From Solea solea (Eukaryota; Chordata; Actinopteri; Pleuronectiformes; Soleidae): DNA of 64,000 nt. Made by a program: the position numbers and the translations under genes. Below the pieces are notes generated by a model. It had not been told where the DNA came from. It saw only the letters and a list, made by a program, of their open reading frames with translations, and ran no database searches. The stretch lies in NCBI RefSeq assembly GCF_958295425.1, contig NC_081142.1:18197284-18261283 (forward strand), written 5' to 3'. Positions 37,725 through 48,879 of the stretch are shown one piece after another (the stretch's first letter is position 1; the number at the start of each line of letters is the position of its first letter).

Positions 37725-37759
<35 letters not shown>
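37725..37759. repeat. (GT)n microsatellite
   Basis: Uninterrupted run of about 17 GT units. Confidence 0.95.
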
Positions 37760-37760
<1 letters not shown>

Positions 37761-39020
37761 CAACGGTAAATCAGGGTTAGTGAGTTTGCTGCGTACTTAG
37801 AGAGGAATGTTAGAAGAAATGTTTATCCTTCTGTAAATGATACGCAGTATTATGTTGTCAAGAAAGGGGCTTATAAGTGCCTCGTTTGTGCTCGCTGGGA
37901 AAACGTGTTGTTGACTGTCCCATGAAAAAGAATTTAATTCAGACAATCCTCACTCCTCCACACTTTTCATTACCTACTTCAAACTGACTGACGTCTAAAA
38001 ATGTGTCCAGGCAATACCTAAAAATATCTGCATGGCTAGACGTTACCATAGTGACAAATTGTGATTCATTTTTTGGGTTAAGTATCTGGGTACTTTGTCA
38101 TTTTGGGAAACATTCACTCCAAATATATCAGTTTCTCCCATTTGTCATTTCTAATTTTTGGGCACAAAATGCTAAATTGTGGCCACGATATACTAATTTG
38201 TGGGTTTAGTATCATTCCCACCAACAGCTGGGTGAGCAAATGGAGCGCACCCTCGCTTGAAACTGTGACAGTAAGTAAAGTTAGAAAGATATTCACAGAT
38301 TTCAAACATGCACGATCAATAACATTTACAAACAACAAAACTTTGTTGAAACACGTGTTATACATATTTTGAATCATAGTGATGTAGACAACAAGCTACA
38401 ACATTGTTTTTCTCAAAAAGAGTCAGAGAAACTACATTAATCTCTACTTAAGGCTAGAGCTCAGGGACCGTCTACAAAGTGCAACACCTGAAAAAAATAA
38501 AATAATAATAATTCAGTAACTACATCGTGATACAGCGTACTGCCATTAAACTCACCTCACATGTTTCCTTTGGATTGTACTACAAAAAAATATTCTTTTA
38601 AATGATTTTTTGGATATTTATTAGTAACAATTGTCAACAACTTCACTTTAATACAGTGTAGTGTCATTAAACATTCTGTAAATGTCACAGTGGTACTGTT
38701 CATGATACTACACCACTCAGTCATATGTTCTTGATTATTTATTAGTACTAAATGTCAATAATTTCATGTTATACCCATTTCGTGGAGTTCCGTACAATCT
38801 CGTCTAATATCCAAGATAAGCTAAATCAATTAAATTCATCATTTTGGCCTAGTAACATGAGAGAGGTTTCAGTGTTCTCATCCAACTCTTGGCAAGACAG
38901 GTCTCCCATTTCCCAAAATGTTGAAGTATTCCTGTAAGGCTTCTAGTTCAAATACCCACTATATTGTAAGTTTTATTAACTCTGTCTGTCTTTTTTGTCT
39001 CTTTCTCTCTGCTCCTGCAG

Positions 39021-39766
39021 TCGTGGACCCACACAGGCCGTCATCAGCTCAGCCTCCTGCAGCCTCAGTGTCACCAGATCAGCTCTCGGCTCCTCCTCTA
39101 CGTCGGAGAAAAGAGCGCCCCCAGGTGCTGAACCTCAGCGAAGCCGAGATAGCCGGTGTTTTGCGACCTAAACCGGGACGCCTGGACAGCCCCAGCAACC
39201 GCTACGCCGGTGACTGGAGCGGCTGCGGCGAGAGCTACTTCCCCTCTGAGATGATGATGCTGCTGCCTCCCAGCAAAGAGGAGGCGGACTATGATGACGT
39301 TCCCTCAGAGGACACGGAGACAGCTGAGGAGGAGGAGCAGCAGCAGCAGCAGCAGCACAAGTCTGAAGATGAGGATGATAAAGCAGAGCAGGAGCAGGTC
39401 ACATCTTCTCCTGCTCTGTGTGATCCCTCCGAGCAGGAGCAACCTCCGAGAGAGGATGCGGTGAACGTAGAGGACGAGAAAGGGAGGGAAGAAGAAGAAG
39501 AGGACAAGCAAGGAGAAAGCGATAGTTCGGGCAACAGCAGCAGGCAGGGATTAGAAGACGAGGAGCAGGAGGAGAGGGTGTGCGACCATATCCTGCTGCC
39601 TCGGCTGCCCAAGGAGCACACGTACCAGGCGTACATGAAGATCCAGGACATCAGCCCAGTGTTGAGCAACAGGGTGAACCTGAGAGACCTGCAGGAGAGC
39701 ATCGACACTCTGATAGGAAACCTGGAAAGGGAGCTCAACAAGAACAAGCTCAACATCGGATATTGA
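39021..39766 (+). CDS. syde2: syde2 last coding exon (acidic/Gln tail, stop)
   Basis: Acceptor ctctctgctcctgcag ends at 39020. The two first bases complete the Val codon of LQLWPV. It gives 247 further residues and the TGA at 39764-39766. Visible parts are a proline-rich start, RRRKERPQVLNLSEAEI, SPSNRYAGDWSGCGESYF (a SYDE C-terminal motif by recollection), and a long acidic stretch DYDDVPSEDTETAEEEE. Then come six Gln codons (CAG)6 near 39338-39355, more Glu/Asp/Gln-rich sequence, and a final amphipathic segment NLRDLQESIDTLIGNLEREL that could form a short coiled coil. The tail is probably disordered and may bind partners; this is inference. Confidence 0.93.
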
Positions 39767-42617
39767 CTACTACTACTACACACTCACACACAGACTAACA
39801 CACACACACACACACACACACACTCGTACAGTCACAGTGTTTCCATGGAGATCCTGTGAGGTCACCGTGGCTGCGTGACCTGCCGTTGCTGCTCTTAAGA
39901 ACCTAAAGGATGAGATGAGAGGAAATGTAAACAGGGCACCTCTGGTCTGTTTGTACCCATAGACATTCCTAATGTTTTGTTTTCCTTTTTATTTTGTCAA
40001 CTCTCCGACTTCATGTCGTTGTAGGTCTGTCACAGTCCACAGTTCTGTGTTCCGTGTTGTTGTTGTTGTTGTTGTTATTGTTGCTTCTCTTCTTATTAGA
40101 AGAACCCATTGACCCTCATTGAGGGGTTTAAAAAGGTGCCTTAATTGTGCGAAGGTGGTACGCCCGAGATGAAAATCCACCCTGGATATAAACGCATCCC
40201 CTCCTCTATTACAGTATAACCTCTCAGATTAGTGAAGACTTAGAAAAAAAAGTATATTATTCTTTTAGCAGGTACGACTTGTGAGTGAGTAATAAGTGAT
40301 ACTGATGGCAGCACTTGTAAATGTAATACAAATTGTATTTAAATCTTCTCATTTTCAAACCAAAACATCCTTATTCAGGAGTTTCCCCACCTTCTTGGCA
40401 GAATCTGACAGAGCAGACACAGGAAAAATCTGGGAATCATTAGGCGTCTTGATTAAGAATTGGTTCCCAGTGAAAGTATGTGATTAAATAATTGAATTAA
40501 TGAAAAAAAGAAATGTGTTGGTCAAGGCAGCGTCTTTATTATTATGATTGGAAATAGAGGAGAACTGCTCTGATGTTTTTTGGACGCGATGGATTTGTTT
40601 CAAGATTCTGGTTTTATCCACTCTGTGGCTCGTGCTCGTGCTATTTATTAAATATTAAATTAAAATACTCGAGGGATTTCAAATCGCTTTTCCCAGAAAA
40701 CCTTGAGCAGACTGAAAAAACAGTGTGGTTGAAACTGCAGCGTCAGAAGCTCAAAAAAATAGATGTTTACAAGCATGTTTGAGGTTTTTATTTTATTTTT
40801 TAACCCTTTTCTTTTAACCTCCCTCCTAGAACTGTTTTCTAAAGTAATGCCTTCTGGTGAGTAAAGTCATCAGTGTTGTTCGCTTAGTGCAAACAATTGT
40901 CTTGAGTAGGAACTTGTGTGTTTGTCCTGTTTCAGGGTGGATTTCTTTTCTTTTTTCTGTGTTAAGGCAGCAGAGAGCTGCATTTTCTGTCGAGGTATGA
41001 AACACTCAATGTTGTACAACAATAATGCACTTATGAGGTATGTGTGGTAGTACAGGCTGTCATTGTTGAACATGCATTTAAAAAAATAATAATATTGTGG
41101 CTGTGGACTGAATTTCAAACAGCTGCCACTGAAATGATCCAATCTGGGTTGAACTTTGTGCATATTTGTCAATGTCAATGTTAAGACTCCATAACTACAC
41201 TCACCTGTCAGACCTGATATGATCTCTCAATGTACAGTCAAGATTTATTCATTATATCAGTGAAACATATTCATTTTAAGCTCTACAAGAATAGTTCAAC
41301 ATCGTTTGTTTCTCCCCCTTTTTTGCTGAGACTCGGATGAAAAGCTCAATATCACTCTCATGTCTCCACAGTGGACAGTAATACAAGCCGATGCTGCAAT
41401 GAGACAATAACTGTGCTCGAACTGATTCGAGAAGATTGGTGTTGGTATGTCATTTTTTTTTTTGTCTCTTTTGGCTGCCGTCCCAAGATGGCTCATAAAA
41501 AGTAACAGTTTATTTATTCCAGGGCTATGAAAAAGCACATGATTTGTATTTTAAAGTGTAATATTTGAGTAGTATAATTAACATCTTGCATCTTTGGTTT
41601 GATATCACAAGTTTTACTTAAATAAAGTGATTATTTTTTATTTCCGACACAGAAATAATGTCGTCTGGATAATAGACACAGGATAAGGTGTTAGTTGTTG
41701 CCTTAAGTCAATTTGAAATAACTTTATTTCCTAAGTATCACCGCTACGTTCCTTGTGGCATGTGGACATGACATCATTTATATAGAAATAAAATGATTGA
41801 ATAAAACCTGTAGGTTTATCAAGTCCAAAGAAGAAAATTGAATTCTTGAAGCCTCACATGTTAAAGTGTGTTTGTGTAATTCAAAATATTACAGGCTGAT
41901 CTACTCACATCGGACTGTTATTGAACCTCTCATTTAATTCTTGGCAAGAAAATAAACTATTAAATAAAAGTATCAAACTCTTCCCTCTTTGAAATCCCTG
42001 CTTCCCTCAAACCGTGAAACAAAAACAAAACCGAGTTACAGAACCTCTTAAAAAAACGACAAAGGATGTCTTCATCAATCCAGGGATTCAGAACGATCAG
42101 TATTTAACCTTTTATGTATATGTATAAAATTATATAATTGTATTTGGAGTGTATTATTTTTTACACATTCTGTTTTCCCGACGGTGTATATTTAAATACT
42201 TCTGATGACCTTGTCATGTTGATCTGTAGCAATAGTTCGCTTTCCTTTCCCCCTTCAAGCTACCTGTACACATCTTAATGTGCTGGACTAATGGTACAAC
42301 TTAAGCTGTATAATATGTGATGAAATCGTGCTCTGTGCAGATAAAAAAAAAAGTGATATTGTTATTTTTGTTATATTGTGTATACGTGTATATTTGACAT
42401 TGTTTAGCGTTGCTGGTGGACTAAGCTATGTTTATGTATGTTTGTTTATGTTTTTTTGAAAGGTACTGAACGTCGCATGGTCAAAAGCTTTACCGGTATA
42501 AATGAGGCTCTTTCTCATCTGCCTTTGTATTTCATATTTATGTGTAAAAAGACTATTTTGTAATGTATGCTCATGTGTCACCCTGTTTCCTCCAATAAAC
42601 AGATAACTGCATTGTGC
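39767..42617 (+). other. syde2: syde2 3' UTR (predicted)
   Basis: This AT-rich stretch follows the stop codon with no supported ORF. It contains a (CA)n tract at 39799-39823, a (TTG)n tract around 40058-40083, and several AATAAA hexamers (41621, 41787, 41800, 41951, 41963, 42594). The last one, in CCTCCAATAAACAG, comes before the satellite and is taken as the distal poly(A) signal. A shorter UTR ending near 41.65 or 41.82 kb is equally possible from sequence alone. Confidence 0.6.
42594..42599 (+). terminator. putative distal poly(A) signal AATAAA
   Basis: Canonical AATAAA preceded by a T-rich stretch and followed within 25 bases by a GT/T-containing segment (TTGTGCAAGCTTTTCTCC). It is the last such hexamer before the satellite array. 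Upstream alternatives exist at 41621 and 41800. Confidence 0.5.
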
Positions 42618-43013
42618 AAGCTTTTCTCCAGAGGACTTACCATGCTCAGTGACTCACTTTGGTGCAGCTGTACGCAAGAGTATGAGGGGCACATGTAAAA
42701 AACAAAAAATTTAAAGAAAATGTGACAAAAAAAGTAAGATAAAACGTTCCAAAAAGTCATAGAATAGTAAGGTGTCCAAAATGTGACAATAGTGAGTTTA
42801 GTTAGGTGTCCGAAATCACTCAAAAAGGTCATAGTATAGTATGTCGTCCAAAATTAGACAAAAAAGTCATGGTATAGTTTGTCATCCAAAATCACTCAAA
42901 AAAGTCATAGTTTAGTATGTCGTCCAAAATCACTCAAAAACGTCATAGTATAGCATGTTGTCCAAAATCACTCAAAAAAGTCATAGTCATGTCTAATTTT
43001 TTGTCAAAATTTG

Positions 43014-44231
43014 ACAAAAAAGTCATAGTATAGCATGTCATCCAAAATTGAACAAAAAGTCTTAGTATATTATGTGGTCCAAAATCACACCAAAAAAGTC
43101 ATGGTATAGTATGTGGTCCAAAATCATCCAAAAAAAGTCATAGTATAGTATGTGGTCCAAAATCATCCAAAAAAGTCATAGTATAGTATGTCATCCAAAA
43201 TTAGACAAAAAAGTCATAGTATAGTATGTGGTCCAAAATCACCCAAAAAAGTCATAGTATAGTATATGGTCCAAAATCACCCAAAAAAGTCATAGTATAG
43301 TATGTCTTCCAAAATCATCCAAAAAAGTCATAGTATAGTATGTGGTCCAAAATCACCCAAAAAAGTCATAGTATAGTATATGGTCCAAAATCACCCAAAA
43401 AAGTCACAGTATAGTATGTGGTCCAAAATCATCCAAAAAATTCATAGTATAGTATGTGGTCCAAAATCACCCATAAACGTCATAGTATAGTATGTGGTCC
43501 AAAATAACCCAAAAAAGTCATAGTATAGTATGTGGTCCAAAATAACCCAAAAACGTCATAGTATAGTATGTGGTCCAAAATCATCCAAAAACGTCATAGT
43601 ATAGTATGTCATCCAAAATTAGACAAAAAAGTCATAGTATAGCATGTCGTGCAAAATTGAACAAAAAGTCTTAGTATATTATGTGGTCCAAAATCACACC
43701 AAAAAAGTCATGGTATAGTATGTGGTCCAAAATCATCCAAAAAAAGTCATAGTATAGTATGTGGTCCAAAATCATCCAAAAAAGTCATAGTATAGTATGT
43801 CATCCAAAATTAGACAAAAAAGTCATAGTATAGTATGTGGTCCAAAATCACCCAAAAAAGTCATAGTATAGTATATGGTCCAAAATCACCCAAAAAAGTC
43901 ATAGTATAGTATGTCTTCCAAAATCATCCAAAAAAGTCATAGTATAGTATGTGGTCCAAAATCACCCAAAAAAGTCATAGTATAGTATATGGTCCAAAAT
44001 CACCCAAAAAAGTCACAGTATAGTATGTGGTCCAAAATCATCCAAAAAATTCATAGTATAGTATGTGGTCCAAAATCACCCATAAACGTCATAGTATAGT
44101 ATGTGGTCCAAAATAACCCAAAAAAGTCATAGTATAGTATGTGGTCCAAAATAACCCAAAAACGTCATAGTATAGTATGTGGTCCAAAATCATCCAAAAA
44201 CGTCATAGTATAGTATGTCATCCAAAATTAG
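43014..44231. repeat. 609-bp higher-order repeat, two tandem copies
   Basis: Rare variants recur exactly 609 bp apart: AAAAAGTCTTAG at 43059/43668, CACACCAAAAAAGTCATGG at 43098/43707, and CCATAAACG at 43471/44080. Since 609 is 16 monomers plus one base, this is a tandem duplication of a 16-monomer block. A diverged third relative lies near 46490-47040. Confidence 0.9.
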
Positions 44232-44929
44232 ACAAAAAAGTCATAGTATAGCATGTCGTGCAAAATTGAACAAAAAAGTCATAGTATAGTATGTCGTCCA
44301 AAATCACCGAAAAACTTCATAGTATAGTATGTGGTCCAAAATCACCCAAAAAAGTCATAGTATATGGTCCAAAATCACCCAAAAAAGTCATAGTATAGAT
44401 GTCTTCCAAAATCATCCAAATAGTCATAGTATAGTATGTGGTCCAAAATCACCCAAAAAAGTCATAGTATAGTAAGTGGTCCGAAATCACCCAAAAACTT
44501 CATAGTATAGTATGTTGTCCAAAATCATCCAAAAACGTCATAGTATAGTATGTGGTCCAAAATCATCCAAAAACGTCATAGTATAGTATGTCATCCAAAA
44601 TTAGACAAAAAAGTCATAGTATAGCATGTCTTGCAAAATTGAACAAAAAAGTCATAGGATAGTATGTGGTCCAAAATCACCCAAAAACGTCATAGTATAG
44701 TATGTGGTCCAAAATCACCCAAAAAAGTCATAGGATAGTATGTGGTCCAAAATCACCCAAAAAAGTCATAGTATAGTATGTCTTCCAAAATCATCCAAAA
44801 AAGTCATAGTATAGTATGTGGTCCAAAATCATCCAAAAAATTCATAGTATAGTATGTGGTCCAATATCACCCAAAAAAGTCATAGTATAGTATGTGGTCC
44901 AAAATAACCCAAAAACGTCATAGTATAGT

Positions 44930-45312
44930 CAGTCAGTCAGTCATCATCTACCGCTTTATCCTCTGCCAGAGGGTCGCGGGGGGTGCTGTGCCAATCTCAG
45001 CTACATCGGGCGATAGGCGGGGTACACCCTGGACAGTTCGCCAGTCCATCGCAGGGCCACACACAGATAGAGACAAACAACCATTCACTCTCACACTCAC
45101 TCCTATGGTCAATTTGGAGTGTCCAATTTACCTATCCCCACATTGCATGTTTTTGGACTGTGGGAGGAAGCCGGAGAACCCGGAGAGAACCCACGCACAC
45201 ACGGGGAGAACATGCAAACTCCATGCAGAAAGGCCCTTGTTCCAACCGGGGCTCGAACCCGGGTCTTCTCGCTGCAAGGCGAGAGTGCTAACCACTACAC
45301 CACCGTGTGGCC
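44930..45312 (-). mobile_element. tRNA-derived SINE inserted in the satellite
   Basis: On the minus strand it begins with a tRNA-like head (GGTGTAGTGGTTAGCACTC near 45290-45310 as box A region, GGGTTCGAGCCC as box B near 45250). This is followed by a body with GAGTTTGCATGTTCTCC and CTCCCACAGTCC. It is flanked by a 14-bp direct repeat CGTCATAGTATAGT (44916-44929 and 45313-45326), and the satellite resumes in phase. Related copies occur at 26875, 33690 and 62205. This is a common teleost SINE type; the family name was not assigned. Confidence 0.88.
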
Positions 45313-48300
45313 CGTCATAGTATAGTATGTTGTCCAAATTCATCCAAAAACGTCATAGTATAGTATGTCATCCAAAATTAGACAAAAAAGTCATAGTATA
45401 GCATGTCGTGCAAAATTGGACAAAAAAGTCATAGTATAGCATGTGGTCCGAAATAACCCAAAAACGTCATAGTATAGTATGTGGTCCAAAATCATCCAAA
45501 AACGTCATAGTATAGTATGTCATCCAAAATTAGACAAAAAAGTCATAGTATAGCATGTTGTGCAAAATTGAACAAAAAAGTCATAGTATAGTATGTCGTC
45601 CAAAATTAGACAAAAAAGTCATAGTATAGCATGTCGTGCAAAATTGAACAAAAAAGTCATAGTATAGTATGTCGTCCAAAATCACCGAAAAACTTCATAG
45701 TATAGTATGTGGTCCAAAATCACCCAAAAAAGTCATAGTATATGGTCCAAAATCACCCAAAAAAGTCATAGTATAGATGTCTTCCAAAATCATCCAAAAA
45801 AGTCATAGTATAGTAAGTGGTCCGAAATCACCCAAAAACTTCATAGTATAGTATGTTGTCCAAAATCATCCAAAAACGTCATAGTATAGTGTGTGGTCCA
45901 AAATCATCCAAAAACGTCATAGTATAGTATGTCATCCAAAATTAGACAAAAAAGTCATAGTATAGCATGTCTTGCAAAATTGAACAAAAAAGTCATAGGA
46001 TAGTATGTGGTCCAAAATCACCAAAAAACGTCATAGTATAGTATGTGGTCCAAAATCACCCAAAAAAGTCATAGGATAGTATGTGGTCCAAAATCACCCA
46101 AAAAAGTCATAGTATAGTATGTCTTCCAAAATCATCCAAAAAAGTCATAGTATAGTATGTGGTCCAAAATCATCCAAAAAATTCATAGTATAGTATGTGG
46201 TCCAATATCACCCAAAAAAGTCATAGTATAGTATGTGGTCCAAAATAACCCAAAAACGTCATAGTATAGTATGTTGTCCAAAATCATCCAAAAACGTCAT
46301 AGTAATTATGTCATCCAAAATTAGACAAAAAAGTCATAGTATAGCATGTCTTGCAAAATTGAACAAAAAAGTCATAGTATAGTATGTCTTCCTTAATCAC
46401 CCAAAAAAGTTATAGTACAGTATGTGTTCCACAATCACCCAAAAACGTCATAGTATAGTATGTGGTCCAAAATCATCCAAAAACGTCGTGGTATAGTATG
46501 TGGTCCAAAATCATCCAAAAAAAGTCATAGTATAGTATGTGGTCCAAAATCATCCAAAAAAGTCATAGTATAGTATGTCATCCAAAATTAGACAAAAAAG
46601 TCATAGTATAGTATGTGGTCCAAAATCACCCAAAAAAGTCATAGTACAGAATATGGTCCAAAATCACCCAAAAAAGTCATAGTATAGTATGTCTTCCAAA
46701 ATCATCCAAAAAAGTCATAGTATAGTATGTGGTCCAAAATCACCCAAAAAAGTCATAGTATAGTATATGGTCCAAAATCACCCAAAAAAGTCACAGTATA
46801 GTATGTGGTCCAAAATCATCCAAAAAATTCATAGTATAGTATGTGGTCCAAAATCACCCATAAACGTCATAGCAGAGTATGTGGTCCAAAATAACCCAAA
46901 AAAGTCATAGTATAGTATGTGGTCCAAAATAACCCAAAAACGTCATAGTATAGTATGTGGTCCAAAATCATCCAAAAACATCATAGTATAGTATGTCATC
47001 CAAAATTAGACAAAAAAGTCATAGTATAGCATGTCGTGCAAAATTGAACAAAAAAGTCATAGTATAGTATGTCGTCCAAAATCACCGAAAAACTTCATAG
47101 TATAGTATGTGGTCCAAAATCACCCAAAAAAGTCATAGTATATGGTCCAAAATCACCCAAAAAAGTCATAGTATAGATGTCTTCCAAAATCATCCAAAAA
47201 AGTCATAGTATAGTATGTGGTCCAAAATCACCCAAAAAAGTCATAGTATAGTAAGTGGTCCGAAATCACCCAAAAACTTCATAGTATAGTATGTTGTCCA
47301 AAATCATCCAAAAACGTCATAGTATAGTATGTGGTCCAAAATCATCCAAAAACGTCATAGTATAGTATGTCATCCAAAATTAGACAAAAAAGTCATAGTA
47401 TAGCATGTCTTGCAAAATTGAACAAAAAAGTCATAGGATAGTATGTGGTCCAAAATCACCCAAAAACGTCATAGTATAGTATGTGGTCCAAAATCACCCA
47501 AAAAAGTCATAGTATAGTATGTCTTCCAAAATAATCCAAAAAAGTCATAGTATAGTATGTGGTCCAAAATCATCCAAAAAATTCATAGTATAGTATGTGG
47601 TCCAATATCACCCAAAAAAGTCATAGTATAGTATGTGGTGGTCCAAAATAACCCAAAAACGTTATAGTATAGTATGTTGTCCAAAATCATCCAAAAACGT
47701 CATAGTATAGTATGTCATCCAAAATTAGACAAAAAAGTCATAGTATAGCATGTCGTGCAAAATTGAACAAAAAAGTCATAGTATAGTATGTGGTCCGAAA
47801 TAACCCAAAAACGTCATAGTATAGTATGTGGTCCAAAATCATCCAAAAACGTCATAGTATAGTGTGTCATCCAAAATTAGACAAAAAAGTCATAGTATAG
47901 CATGTTGTGCAAAATTGAACAAAAAAGTCATAGGATAGTATGTGGTCCAAAATCACCCAAAAACATCATAGTATAGTATGTGGTCCAAAATCACCCAAAA
48001 AAGTCATAGGATAGTATGTGGTCCAAAATCACCCAAAAAAGTCATAGTATAGTATGTCTTTCAAAAACATCCAAAAAAGTCATAGTATAGTATGTGGTCC
48101 AAAATCATCCAAAAAATTCATAGTATAGTATGTGGTCCAATATCACCCAAAAAAGTCATAGTATAGTATGTGGTCCAAAATAACCCAAAAACGTCATAGT
48201 ATAGTATGTTGTCCAAAATCATCCAAAAACGTCATAGTATAGTATGTCATCCAAAATTAGACAAAAAAGTCATAGTATAGCATGTCGTGCAAAATTGAAC

Positions 48301-48879
48301 AAAAAAGTCATAGTATAGTATGTGGTCCGAAATAACCCAAAAACGTCATAGTATAGTATGTGGTCCAAAATCATCCAAAAACGTCATAGTATAGTATGTC
48401 ATCCAAAATTAGACAAAAAAGTCATAGTATAGCATGTTGTGCAAAATTGAACAAAAAAGTCATAGTATAGTTTGTCGTCCAAAATTAGACAAAAAAGTCA
48501 TAGTATAGCATGTCGTGCAAAATTGAACAAAAAAGTCATAGTATAGTATGTCGTCCAAAATCACCGAAAAACTTCATAGTATAGTATGTGGTCCAAAATC
48601 ACCCAAAAAAGTCATAGTATATGGTCCAAAATCACCCAAAAAAGTCATAGTATAGATGTCTTCCAAAATCATCCAAAAAAGTCATAGTATAGTAAGTGGT
48701 CCGAAATCACCCAAAAACTTCATAGTATAGTATGTTGTCCAAAATCATCCAAAAACGTCATAGTATAGTTCGGGTCCAAAATCATCCAAAAACGTCATAG
48801 TATAGTATGTCATCCAAAATTAGACAAAAAAGTCATAGTATAGCATGTCTTGCAAAATTGAACAAAAAAGTCATAGGAT

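Larger units (their letters stand above)
32997..39020. other. syde2: syde2 intron (6.0 kb) with SINE, LINE and DNA-element relics
   Basis: No exon supported. It contains a minus-strand SINE (33690-34010), (CA)n at 35419-35444, a CTCAAGTA-rich repeat (35596-35795), a LINE end with target-site duplication (35923-36220), a DNA-element end with ATCGATTA (36768-36858), a repeat shared with 58 kb (36940-37115), and (GT)n at 37725-37759. Confidence 0.7.
5128..42617 (+). other. syde2: syde2 gene (3' portion; 5' end outside window)
   Basis: Gene-level entry. Seven exons in a single frame encode 1028 residues plus one split first codon. Residues are numbered here from the first complete codon of the first visible exon. 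The order is a disordered basic/proline region, an EGEIWYNPIPEDDEL motif (129-143), a basic [13 protein letters not shown] stretch (269-281), a C2 domain (about 428-549), a RhoGAP domain (about 565-775), and an acidic tail ending in NKNKLNIGY. C2 followed by RhoGAP is the SYDE family layout. SYDE proteins stimulate GTP hydrolysis by Rho-family GTPases and act in presynaptic assembly (family knowledge). The SYDE2 rather than SYDE1 call rests on remembered similarity of the [16 protein letters not shown] and [11 protein letters not shown] regions and on the large introns. It was not tested by alignment. Intron sizes are 196, 9012, 4488, 10817, 1013 and 6024 bp. Confidence 0.85.

Noticed and set aside
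5128..39766. syde1 instead of syde2
   Set aside because: The long C2-proximal basic region and the wording of the C2 and RhoGAP exons fit SYDE2 better from memory, and introns are large; a paralog tree would settle it.
39289..39783. Minus-strand ORF of 164 codons rich in Ser/Cys
   Set aside because: Antisense shadow of the acidic and CAG-rich tail of syde2.
45240..45312. Functional tRNA gene on the minus strand
   Set aside because: The tRNA-like head continues into a SINE body, lacks a clear acceptor stem and has a target-site duplication around the whole element.
44892..45343. Overlapping ORFs of 68-142 codons inside the satellite
   Set aside because: They fall on the inserted SINE; the frame is shared with its other copies and not with any gene.
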